From Bacteroidota bacterium (GTDB taxonomy: Bacteria > Bacteroidota > Bacteroidia > Cytophagales > Cyclobacteriaceae): DNA of 21,486 nt. The notes beneath the pieces were generated by a model. That model was given only the letters and a program-made list of their open reading frames with translations. It was not told the origin of the DNA and made no database searches. Positions 15,609 through 21,486 of this stretch are shown here, piece by piece. The position numbers and the translations under genes are program-made. The DNA is taken from the NCBI GenBank assembly GCA_023417785.1, contig JAEZEH010000011.1:1-21486 (forward strand), read 5' to 3'. Each line of letters begins with the position of its first letter. Positions within the stretch are counted from its first letter, which is position 1.

Positions 15609-16571
15609 ATGAGGGCGATTCAATATACTCGTTATGGCGGCCCCGAAGTCTTGCAATTGGTGGAAAAGGAAAAGCCGAACCCGGGAAAAGGGGAGCTGCT
15701 GGTCCGCGTTAAAGCAGCATCCATCAATTCGTGGGACTATGATATGATTCGTGGGAAACCGTGGTTCGTTCGAATGTGGGGTGTTATTAAACCCAAGTTC
15801 ACAATTCCTGGCGCGGATATCAGCGGTATTGTTGAGTCTGTGGGCTCTTCCGTAACACGGTTCGTGCCCGGCGACGAGGTCTTTGGGGACCTCAGCGATT
15901 CGGGCTGGGGCGGGTTCGCGGAGTACGTGGCCGTTCCCGAGAAATCCGTGACATTCAAGCCGCGGGAGCTATCTTTTGAAGAGGCTTCATCGTTACCCCA
16001 GGCGGGGCTTATGGCGCTTCAGGGCATTCGGGATAAGGGAGCCGTGCGGCCTGGACAATCTGTTCTGATTAACGGCGCCGGCGGCGGTGTCGGCACACTC
16101 GGTGTGCAGCTGGCCAGACTTTACGGCGCGGAGGTCACCGCCGTCGATAGCGGACCCAAACTTCCCGCGCTGACGTCCCTCGGAGCTGATCACGTCATTG
16201 ATTATACCCGGCAAGACTACACAAATACTGAAATTCGCTACGACCTGATTATTGATGTCGTAGCCGACAAGTCGCTTGCGGCTTACAAACGCGTTTTAAA
16301 CCCCGGTGGTCAGTTCATTATGATAGGCGGCACTCCTTCGTCAGTGATGCAGGCCATGGTGTTCGGTCCCTGGGCATCCCGAGGCGGTGACAAGACTGTT
16401 GGCATTCTGTCCTACGCCACAAACTACGGCCTCGACGATATTGCCGGACTGTGCAAGGATGGGAAGATCCGACCTGTTATTGACAAAATATTTCCGCTAG
16501 CCGAATGCCGTGAGGCGATTCGCTATTACGCCAGTGGAGCTGCAATTGGTAAGGTGGTCATAACAATGTAA
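15609..16571 (+). CDS. Quinone-oxidoreductase-like NAD(P)-dependent dehydrogenase (MDR family)
   Basis: A 320-residue medium-chain dehydrogenase/reductase. The GroES-like N-terminal domain covers about 1-125 (YGGPEVLQL, VRVKAASINSWDYDMIRG, IPGADISGIVESVG, FVPGDEVFGD). The Rossmann domain follows, with the nucleotide-binding loop NGAGGGVG at 155-162 and GADHVIDYT after it. The cysteine and histidine ligands of zinc alcohol dehydrogenases are absent, so this is the zinc-free quinone/enone reductase branch, reducing C=C bonds of enones or quinones with NAD(P)H. Substrate unknown. It is the last gene of the plus-strand cluster and converges on the basic secreted-protein gene. Confidence 0.93.
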   Translation: MRAIQYTRYGGPEVLQLVEKEKPNPGKGELLVRVKAASINSWDYDMIRGKPWFVRMWGVIKPKFTIPGADISGIVESVGSSVTRFVPGDEVFGDLSDSGWGGFAEYVAVPEKSVTFKPRELSFEEASSLPQAGLMALQGIRDKGAVRPGQSVLINGAGGGVGTLGVQLARLYGAEVTAVDSGPKLPALTSLGADHVIDYTRQDYTNTEIRYDLIIDVVADKSLAAYKRVLNPGGQFIMIGGTPSSVMQAMVFGPWASRGGDKTVGILSYATNYGLDDIAGLCKDGKIRPVIDKIFPLAECREAIRYYASGAAIGKVVITM

Positions 16572-16635
16572 GCAGTTGCAATTTTTCATGTCCTGAATTT
16601 TTACATGAGGTGAGTCCTGGTTCGAAGCCAATAAA

Positions 16636-16664
16636 AAAGGGGACGTGCCTAACACATCCCCTTT
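16636..16664 (-). terminator. Rho-independent terminator for the basic secreted-protein gene
   Basis: A 12-bp stem with one mismatch (AAAGGGGA-GTG pairing with CACATCCCCTTT) and a 5-base loop. On the minus strand it ends in a run of T residues (six from the A-run at 16633-16638), so it best serves the minus-strand gene ending at 16687; its stem may also stop read-through from the convergent dehydrogenase gene. Confidence 0.82.
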
Positions 16665-16686
16665 GAAATCTATTCATAATTGAATT

Positions 16687-18087
16687 CTACCTTCCTCTCC
16701 TGAGATCACTGCTGTTCTGCCCCGAGGAGCGCTGCGATTGCGACTGGCGCGACGGCGCTGTGGAGCTCGGTCTGCTCATCTGCTGTTGCCGCTGTACTTT
16801 TGGCGCGCTGTTCGAGTTTCGGTTGATATTCGAGTTGCTCCGCGACGGCGTTGAGCTTCTGTTTATCGTGGCCGGAGCCTGACGTTCCCGTGTAGCAGGT
16901 CGCTGCACTTTAGCAGGCGCTTCGCTGGATTTTCGGCTGAAGTCCGATGTTCGCTGTGTCGGAGTTGTAGTAGTTTTAGTGCGTGTCTCCGGCATCTGAC
17001 GAGTCGCCTGACGTTGTGTGTTTTGGCGGTTCTGATTGATCGTTGTTCCACGATCGTAATTCTGTTCGGAAGTTTTCGCCCGCGTGCGGGTGCCGGTACT
17101 CTGTGGAGTTCCTGTAGCCGGAGCATCGGACTTCTTCACATTGTAGGAATTACGGTTTACCGGCACATTGCGCTCCCTCGATGCCGGACGATTTGTTGCA
17201 GTTGTGGCACCCCGTTGATCAGACGATTTCCTGTCGACGTTGTAATCGCTCCGGGTTCTGCCCGCTGTACTGCGCCCGGAGGAGTTGCCCTCATCTGTGA
17301 AGCGGGTTCTGTTGTCGTTTCGGGTACGCCCGTTACGGGAATCTGCATACGTTTCCCGGTATTGCCTAACCTGACGGTGATGTCTGTTGTGTACAATTAC
17401 CGATGTAGTGCGATACGGGGCGTAGATGCGGTGGCCATGAACAACACGTCTTGTGTGACACACGGAATAATAAGGTCTGTATGGATTCCAGACAGAATAG
17501 TAGTGTACATAAGTAACCGGTCTCCAGGTACGCCACCATACCGGGCGCATATGCCAGCTCCACGGAGACACCCACACCACGTAACGGGGACTATACACGT
17601 ACTGAACCGCTGGCCAGCCCCACACATCCACGACCGTACCAGACGATCGCGTACCTGCATAAGTACGGACCTCCTTCGTGGGCTCGATGATAGTCGTTAC
17701 GCCGTAGATGTCTTCATCGCCAACAATCTGCAAAACAGCTTTGCCGTTGGCAAGTTTCTCCAACTCTATTACAGCAACGTCCTGGCTTTCATGATCAGAG
17801 ACGACCGCTTGAAGGATAAAGAGGTGAACATTGCCTTCCTCCCGGTCGAGGACGCGGATATAGTCAACGTACCCATCGCCGTTCAGGTCGAGGTTATTCA
17901 CCTTCGCATCGGGTGAATTCAACATCTTCTCAAACTCTTCCGGAGACGACGACTTCTTGAAAAGCTCAAGAGCGCCTTCAAGGCTGAAATGATCACCGGG
18001 AACTTCAGCATCCTCCCCCTGAGCAAAAGCCGGCATCCATCCTGCGAGGAGGAGCACCAGCACCGAAAACCTTGTAATTGCTTTCAT
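16687..18087 (-). CDS. Secreted, strongly basic low-complexity protein with W/Y-rich middle
   Basis: A 466-residue protein with no family I can name. After a signal peptide ending in AFAQ (about residue 23), a compact domain follows (about 30-150) containing a DLNGDGYVDYIRV loop (67-79) that looks like an EF-hand or dockerin-type calcium loop. Residues about 155-209 are crowded with Trp, Tyr and Pro (WGWPAVQYVYSPRYVVWVSPWSW). Residues about 243-466 are nearly all R, S, T, N, Q, P and A with very few hydrophobic residues, so probably disordered and highly cationic. Degenerate repeats are visible in the tail: RPASRERNVP and RPATRERQAP, and VDRKSSD versus FSRKSSE. Start at 18087 gives a standard signal peptide; the frame is open to 18138 but the extra 17 residues would precede the signal. 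A role in binding DNA, polysaccharide or cell-surface polyanions is possible but unproven. Confidence 0.85.
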   Translation of the reverse strand: MKAITRFSVLVLLLAGWMPAFAQGEDAEVPGDHFSLEGALELFKKSSSPEEFEKMLNSPDAKVNNLDLNGDGYVDYIRVLDREEGNVHLFILQAVVSDHESQDVAVIELEKLANGKAVLQIVGDEDIYGVTTIIEPTKEVRTYAGTRSSGTVVDVWGWPAVQYVYSPRYVVWVSPWSWHMRPVWWRTWRPVTYVHYYSVWNPYRPYYSVCHTRRVVHGHRIYAPYRTTSVIVHNRHHRQVRQYRETYADSRNGRTRNDNRTRFTDEGNSSGRSTAGRTRSDYNVDRKSSDQRGATTATNRPASRERNVPVNRNSYNVKKSDAPATGTPQSTGTRTRAKTSEQNYDRGTTINQNRQNTQRQATRQMPETRTKTTTTPTQRTSDFSRKSSEAPAKVQRPATRERQAPATINRSSTPSRSNSNINRNSNSAPKVQRQQQMSRPSSTAPSRQSQSQRSSGQNSSDLRRGR

Positions 18088-18167
18088 AATCCCATTGTTT
18101 CCGGTGAAAGTGCAAAGAACGAGCCAAAGGAATTTCAAATTTCAGGTTTCAGTTTCGAGGATGCCTA

Positions 18168-18299
18168 TTCCGCGGTTTTGTCTGCGTTTTTCCGCGGCTT
18201 CTGCGAGAGATTAATGTCTTCATTTTTTCTCGCAGATCGCGCGGATCACGCAGAAGAATGCGCTGAGGGTACTGCTCCAATCTGTGGCTTCTGCGAAAG
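18168..18299 (-). repeat. Hairpin repeat copy R3 (complete, about 104 bp, plus a partial end)
   Basis: A full unit at 18168-18271 on the minus strand. Arms 18181-18207 and 18229-18254 can pair over about 26 positions (TCTGCG...CCGCG...CTGCGAG with CTCGCAG...CGCGG...CGCAGA), with a 21-base loop holding a T-run. Between it and the upstream gene a fragment at 18281-18299 repeats the GGCTTCTGCGA end. It lies 61-192 bases past the stop codon of the YfiT-type gene and fills most of the 272-base gap to the next gene. Same element as R1, R2 and R4. Confidence 0.85.
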
Positions 18300-18359
18300 A
18301 ATTCAGCCATGCCTGAAAAGCCTCTGGATCGGGGCGAAATAACAAGTCGAATGAAACGC

Positions 18360-18905
18360 TCACGAATTGGCGAGGGCGATGCGAATATGTTCGAGGTGAT
18401 GTTGAACGTGCCATGCACTCATCGCCACCGCTTGTTTCTGATTCAATGATATCTTTCTGATTGGATGAAAATATGTCTTCTCGAGTTGTGCTTCATCGAG
18501 TGAGCGGATCAGAAAGACATGCCTCCTGGCCAGGGATTCGAACATGTCGAGCGAAACGTCGATCGGCGAGTTCATTCCATCCGGGGCGAGGGCCCATGCG
18601 TGCTGGTCGACGATCGTGATCACATCGTAGTCAGGTTCGGTGATCGCGCGTTTCATCCGAAACAGATGAAGGAGCTGCATGTCAGCGACGTGGTTTACAA
18701 TTTGGCGGATATTCCATGCACCTTTACGATAGCTTTTCGCCAGGTCGTTATCCGGCAGGCCCTGCGTCAATGCACGGTATTTTGCGGGAGCATCGTCAAT
18801 GGTTGTGACCAGAGAATCAAGTTCTGCTCCATCGATATTGTCAGGTGCCTTAAAAGGACCGATGGGGAACTTCAGTCGCGTGAGTTGTTCGTCAGTGAGC
18901 ATCAT
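18360..18905 (-). CDS. YfiT/DinB-family enzyme (putative bacillithiol transferase-type metal protein)
   Basis: A 181-residue protein of the DinB/YfiT four-helix-bundle superfamily. Family features seen: a start reading LKFPIGPFKAP, the segment GAWNIRQIVNHVADMQL with the first metal-ligand His, DYDVITIVDQHAWA, and AWHVQHHLEHI near the C-terminus with the H-x3-H pair. These three histidines bind a divalent metal. Relatives are annotated as metal-dependent hydrolases or bacillithiol S-transferases that detoxify electrophiles; the exact reaction here is by family. Two adjacent Met codons (18905 and 18902) could start it. It stands apart from its neighbours, with a 178-base gap upstream holding a long hairpin and repeat R3 downstream. 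Confidence 0.92.
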   Translation of the reverse strand: MMLTDEQLTRLKFPIGPFKAPDNIDGAELDSLVTTIDDAPAKYRALTQGLPDNDLAKSYRKGAWNIRQIVNHVADMQLLHLFRMKRAITEPDYDVITIVDQHAWALAPDGMNSPIDVSLDMFESLARRHVFLIRSLDEAQLEKTYFHPIRKISLNQKQAVAMSAWHVQHHLEHIRIALANS

Positions 18906-19022
18906 GTTTTTGGGTTAGTTACGAAGATAGCCGGTGAGGAGTTACAAGTACATAGCCAGGGCGTCACCTTTGCGTATCACGATTCTCAAGGGAACAGACT
19001 TTCACTGGGCGTTAATCAGAGT

Positions 19023-19078
19023 TTGAGCCTCCACCCAATGAGCATCATTTGCACTGACACTCATCGGGTGGGCCTCAA
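19023..19078 (-). other. Long imperfect hairpin just past the blaR1 stop
   Basis: Read from the gene: TTGAGGCCCACCCGATGAG, a loop of about 17 bases, then CTCATTGGGTGGAGGCTCAA. Arms of about 19-20 bases pair except for a few internal mismatches. It begins 5 bases past the stop codon of the M56 peptidase gene. There is no T-run after it, so it is not a classic terminator; it could stabilise the 3' end of the mRNA or act with Rho. Different in sequence from the R1-R4 family. Confidence 0.6.
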
Positions 19079-19083
19079 TTAAG

Positions 19084-20742
19084 TTACTCTTCCGCTATTG
19101 AAATTGACATGGGAACACCTTCACGGGCTTTCTTGTACTCATCGGGATCCGTATCGAAAAAATCTTTACCGAAAAATTCATGTGACCGCTCCTGGTAAAT
19201 TCGGTAAAATGCTTCCCTGATGTGGTACGTGTCGCGCAAATAATCGTTGAAAGAGTCCGTGTTATTAAACTTCGCGCTAATAACATATTCTTCTGAGCCC
19301 CTGGCGATGTGGCCTTTTACAAAACTGTAAACATCTTCTTCGATTTTCTGGGGATCCTCGCTGCCGATCAATACTTTGAACAAGTCGATTTCACCTTCGC
19401 TGGCAAGCTTTTCCGGATCCGGTAGGGCAACCTTCTCCGGATCAGGTGGTAATACCAACATTACTTCGGTTCGATTACCCTCAGTCGTTGATCCGAGATA
19501 GAGCAACTTTCTCCGGTCGGCCTTCCGCAACGCCATGTGTATGCGGCGTATAAAATCCATCTTTTGATCCTTATCCGCCTCAATAACTATGGGAATGTCC
19601 CTTCCTCCGGGTGTGCCTTCAAACAGGGCCGATAGCGCATCAACACTCACGGTTTCACCGTTCACTGTAAGTACATCGTTGAAAATACGGAATCGGGGCG
19701 CTTCCGAAAGATCACCCTTGAACCGGAATCCGGATGCGGGCAAAACCGGGACGGAAACGGTTTCATTTTTTTGAACGGACTGCGACGTAACGGACATATG
19801 GTCGTCGTCGAATTTCGAATTACACTGGACAATCGCAAGACTGCCCAAAATTGCCGTGACGATTGTGAGGGCCAGTTTCGTTTTTCCGGCCCATCCTGAT
19901 TTTTTATTTTTCATCATGGTTATTCTTTGTTTGATAAATGAAAGATTGAAATTGTGTACCAACTCACGGGAGTTGTTGCTGATCAACTGCCTGAGAAGTA
20001 GAATCTGGTACGCCGTGGCGGAATAACCTGCATTGATGACTTTGTGATCTGCTATATATTCATGTGTGGCTTTAAGGGATTTCATCAGGTGCCATATTAC
20101 CGGATTGAACCAGAATATCGCAGCCATGAGTTGAACAATAAGTGAATCAATTGAATGCTTCTCCTTTGCATGAATCCGTTCGTGTGCGACAATCAATTCA
20201 AAGTCGGTGGTTCCGACGATCGATTCCCGAACAAAAACGTAATTGAAAAAGGAGAATGGACTCGTTGATTCGGATAGGCTCACAATACGTAGTCCGGCAA
20301 TGTTCCGGGCCGGATTATGCAAGATCAATTTCCGAATCCAACGCAACGTCCAGGCGGTCCTGGATAGACAAACAAGTAATCCCGCAAAATAGATTACGGC
20401 AATCAATGTAATGATGCCTCTGCCGAATCCCGCATCGCCGATGAAGGCATTGTTCGGTGTTGCGGTGTTTCGCTCGAAATCACCCCACTCCCAGGCGGAA
20501 AATGCTTCGTAATAAGTGTTTCGAAGTTCACTGATTCTTTCAATCCGTGGATTTGATATCACCTCAGAAATTTCCCGATTCGCACTAAGCGCTGGTAACA
20601 TCAACGAGATGGCCGGTATCGTCAGGAGATAGAAACGGTTGAACTGAAACAATTTCTCCTTTCTCAAGACGACGTAATAAAGACAATACAACATCAGAAG
20701 CGCTACACTCGAATCGACGAGATAGAATATGGCGTAAATCAT
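19084..20742 (-). CDS. BlaR1-type M56 membrane metalloprotease with ExbD/TolR-like extracytoplasmic domain
   Basis: A 552-residue sensor protease. The first ~275 residues are the BlaR1/MecR1 peptidase M56 unit: membrane helices at about 4-26, 37-52 and 108-128, the zinc motif HERIH at 187-191, and a third ligand E228 in THEYIADHKV, then a further helix at about 288-306. BlaR1 proteins sense a signal outside and cut the partner repressor BlaI inside. The classical penicillin-binding sensor domain is missing: no SxxK/KTG set is seen in residues 307-552. Instead, residues about 351-417 resemble the ExbD/TolR periplasmic fold (VLTVNGETVSVDALSALFEG, then IPIVIEADKDQKMDFIRRIHMALRKADRRKLLYLG). The remaining C-terminus is unassigned. 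Its ATG overlaps the blaI stop by 4 bases (ATGA), so the two are translationally coupled. Confidence 0.93.
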   Translation of the reverse strand: MIYAIFYLVDSSVALLMLYCLYYVVLRKEKLFQFNRFYLLTIPAISLMLPALSANREISEVISNPRIERISELRNTYYEAFSAWEWGDFERNTATPNNAFIGDAGFGRGIITLIAVIYFAGLLVCLSRTAWTLRWIRKLILHNPARNIAGLRIVSLSESTSPFSFFNYVFVRESIVGTTDFELIVAHERIHAKEKHSIDSLIVQLMAAIFWFNPVIWHLMKSLKATHEYIADHKVINAGYSATAYQILLLRQLISNNSRELVHNFNLSFIKQRITMMKNKKSGWAGKTKLALTIVTAILGSLAIVQCNSKFDDDHMSVTSQSVQKNETVSVPVLPASGFRFKGDLSEAPRFRIFNDVLTVNGETVSVDALSALFEGTPGGRDIPIVIEADKDQKMDFIRRIHMALRKADRRKLLYLGSTTEGNRTEVMLVLPPDPEKVALPDPEKLASEGEIDLFKVLIGSEDPQKIEEDVYSFVKGHIARGSEEYVISAKFNNTDSFNDYLRDTYHIREAFYRIYQERSHEFFGKDFFDTDPDEYKKAREGVPMSISIAEE

Positions 20743-21110
20743 TTCTTTCCCGATTTTAGTTCCTTGAGCATCTCCAGTACTTCGTTGAGCTCTTTTTCAT
20801 CGAGTTTCCTGCTTTCTGAGAAGAAGCTTACCACCTCCCGTAACGAATTGTTATAGTAGTCTTTCACCAACCGGGAAAGCTGTCCTTTGCTGTATTCTTC
20901 ACGGGAGATCAGCGGGTGATACTTGTGCGAGTTGCCGTAAGCGGTGAAGCCCACGATCTCTTTCTGAACCAACACCCTTACAATGGTGGAAACCGAATTG
21001 TAGGGAGGTTTAGGGTCGGGGAATTGCTCGATTATATCCTTGATAAAACCTTCTCCAATTCCCCAGAGGATCTTCATGATCCGCTCTTCCGCTTTTGTAA
21101 GTGTTACCAT
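20739..21110 (-). CDS. blaI: BlaI/MecI-family winged-helix repressor
   Basis: A 123-residue dimeric DNA-binding repressor. Residues 1-75 form the winged helix (LTKAEERIMKILW, YNSVSTIVRVLVQKEIVGF, then the wing AYGNSHKYHPLIS), and the rest is the helical dimerisation region (YYNNSLREVVSFFSESRKLDEKELNEVLEML). Length matches the family. It should bind its own promoter and be removed by cleavage by the coupled BlaR1-type protease downstream. A GGAGA ribosome-binding site precedes the ATG, and an inverted repeat overlies the promoter. The only visible beta-lactamase-like gene is 19 kb away with no similar site in front, so the regulon may be unrelated to beta-lactams. Confidence 0.94.
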   Translation of the reverse strand: MVTLTKAEERIMKILWGIGEGFIKDIIEQFPDPKPPYNSVSTIVRVLVQKEIVGFTAYGNSHKYHPLISREEYSKGQLSRLVKDYYNNSLREVVSFFSESRKLDEKELNEVLEMLKELKSGKK

Positions 21111-21134
21111 TTTTATCTCCGTTGATCAGCAATA

Positions 21135-21165
21135 CAGAGGTACAACTTAAAATTAAGTTTATCAA
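21135..21165 (-). promoter_or_regulatory. Candidate Bacteroidota promoter of the blaI-blaR1 operon
   Basis: On the minus strand: TTG (21165-21163), a 20-base spacer, then TACCTCTG (21142-21135), one base off the TAnnTTTG -7 consensus. It leaves a leader of about 20 bases to the blaI ATG. It overlaps the inverted repeat described next. Confidence 0.55.
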
Positions 21166-21179
21166 CGTAATTTTAAGTT
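21144..21179. promoter_or_regulatory. Perfect 12-bp inverted repeat, candidate BlaI operator
   Basis: AACTTAAAATTA (21144-21155) and TAATTTTAAGTT (21168-21179) are exact reverse complements separated by 12 bases, so the centres are 24 bp apart. The proximal arm lies between the -33 and -7 elements of the candidate promoter and the spacer contains the -33 TTG. Position fits repression by a BlaI dimer pair. Sequence differs from the TACA/TGTA site of the staphylococcal BlaI, so the assignment rests on location. Confidence 0.6.
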
Positions 21180-21310
21180 AATTTTAATCCATTGGGTAAA
21201 GAAAGAGCATAATACGTTGATAAATAAAGCATTACGTGACGATGAGGCCTTTGCTTTTTTGACAAAAACGCGGTTTGCGCGGAATGACACACTGAAGGGT
21301 CAACCGTGCT

Positions 21311-21414
21311 TTCCGCGGCTTCGTCTGCGTTTTCAGCGGCTTCTGCGAGATTTTGTGGTATCCATTTCTTCTCACGGATCGCGCAGATCAAACGGAAGAC
21401 TACGCGGCAGGGTA
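21311..21414 (-). repeat. Hairpin repeat copy R4 (about 104 bp)
   Basis: Complete unit, same orientation and length as R3. Arms at 21324-21348 and 21371-21399 share the TCTGCG...GGCTTCTGCGAG and CTCACGGATCGCGCAGATC pattern with a loop of about 22 bases. It lies upstream of the blaI promoter, and its outer end (21400-21414) overlaps the last codons and stop of the partial cyclase gene. The sequence between it and the blaI promoter (21180-21310) shows no gene. Confidence 0.85.
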
Positions 21415-21486
21415 AGGCTTTCCAAGGGCATACACTTCTACCGGTTTGGAAATTCCCTTAAGGTGCGTTGAAATCGGGCCCTGGAA
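21400..21486 (-). CDS. C-terminal end of a probable class III adenylate/guanylate cyclase (partial)
   Basis: Only the last 28 residues are in the window: the frame reads ISTHLKGISKPVEVYALGK, then PYPAA and a TAG stop. The pattern HLKGISKPVEVYAL is typical of the end of class III nucleotide cyclase catalytic domains (LKG-x-x-x-PV-x-V-Y), so this is probably a cyclase domain protein entering from the right. The final codons (TAC CCT GCC GCG TAG) belong to repeat R4, so the repeat supplies the end of the protein. Many such proteins continue past this motif into further domains; here the frame stops about ten residues on. Too short for certainty. Confidence 0.6.
   Translation of the reverse strand, partial: FQGPISTHLKGISKPVEVYALGKPYPAA

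Noticed and set aside
17014..17916. 300-codon plus-strand open frame opposite the basic secreted-protein gene
   Set aside because: It is antisense to a low-complexity, stop-poor sequence; composition is Cys/Arg/Ile-rich without domain features, whereas the minus frame has a signal peptide, ordered domain and terminator.
18088..18167. TTTG...TTTG promoter for the basic secreted-protein gene
   Set aside because: Two TTTG elements are present but the spacing (about 15 bases to the -7 box) and the lack of TA in the -7 box do not fit the phylum consensus.
18519..19082. 187-codon plus-strand open frame opposite the YfiT-type gene
   Set aside because: Antisense shadow; the minus frame has the full family signature including its histidines.
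91..21110. BlaI/BlaR1 controlling the beta-lactamase-like gene as a resistance system
   Set aside because: The genes are about 18 kb apart, no matching inverted repeat is seen before the hydrolase gene, and the BlaR1 homologue lacks a penicillin-binding sensor.

Overview
The window looks like chromosomal DNA of a free-living Bacteroidota bacterium, most likely of the Cytophagales/Chryseolinea type (the rank below phylum is a guess). The support is a secreted glycosidase ending in a type IX secretion sorting domain, a BlaI/BlaR1 pair of the Bacteroidota kind, a membrane-bound AraC-HTH/TolB/TPR regulator, and a candidate promoter of the phylum-typical TTG-N19-22-TAnnTTTG type. No rRNA, tRNA, CRISPR array, prophage or insertion-sequence transposase was recognised.

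Layout, left to right. 1-3.5 kb: a serine beta-lactamase-fold hydrolase and a GH5 endoglucanase-type enzyme with a carbohydrate-binding module and T9SS tail, both on the minus strand and each followed by copies of a hairpin-forming repeat. 3.6-6.0 kb: a c-type cytochrome and a small exported protein, divergent from an AraC-type regulator; two 17-bp direct repeats 21 bp apart sit in the shared upstream region. 6.0-9.3 kb: pta-ackA operon (acetyl-CoA to acetyl phosphate to acetate plus ATP). 9.4-11.0 kb: an ECF41-type sigma factor and its expected partner, a carboxymuconolactone-decarboxylase/AhpD-like protein, each preceded by the same TGTCACG-N16-TGTC promoter. 11.0-13.0 kb: the AraC-HTH/TM/TolB-like/TPR protein. 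13.1-16.6 kb: four co-directional plus-strand genes (mddA-like methyltransferase, possible outer-membrane protein, PAP2 phosphatase, quinone-oxidoreductase-like dehydrogenase). 16.7-21.5 kb: minus-strand genes for a secreted, highly basic low-complexity protein, a YfiT/DinB-type enzyme, BlaR1 and BlaI, then the last 28 codons of what appears to be a class III nucleotide cyclase that enters the window from the right.

Three systems stand out. First, the ECF41 module is self-contained: sigma gene, target gene and two near-identical promoters can all be read from the sequence, giving a positive feedback loop plus a target. Second, the BlaR1 homologue has no penicillin-binding sensor; after its metalloprotease domain and last membrane segment it carries a region resembling the ExbD/TolR periplasmic domain, and the BlaI promoter has an inverted repeat laid over its core elements. 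Third, a ~104-bp hairpin repeat family occurs at four loci, every one just past (or overlapping) the stop codon of a minus-strand gene, in both orientations; the right-most copy supplies the final codons and the stop of the cyclase reading frame.
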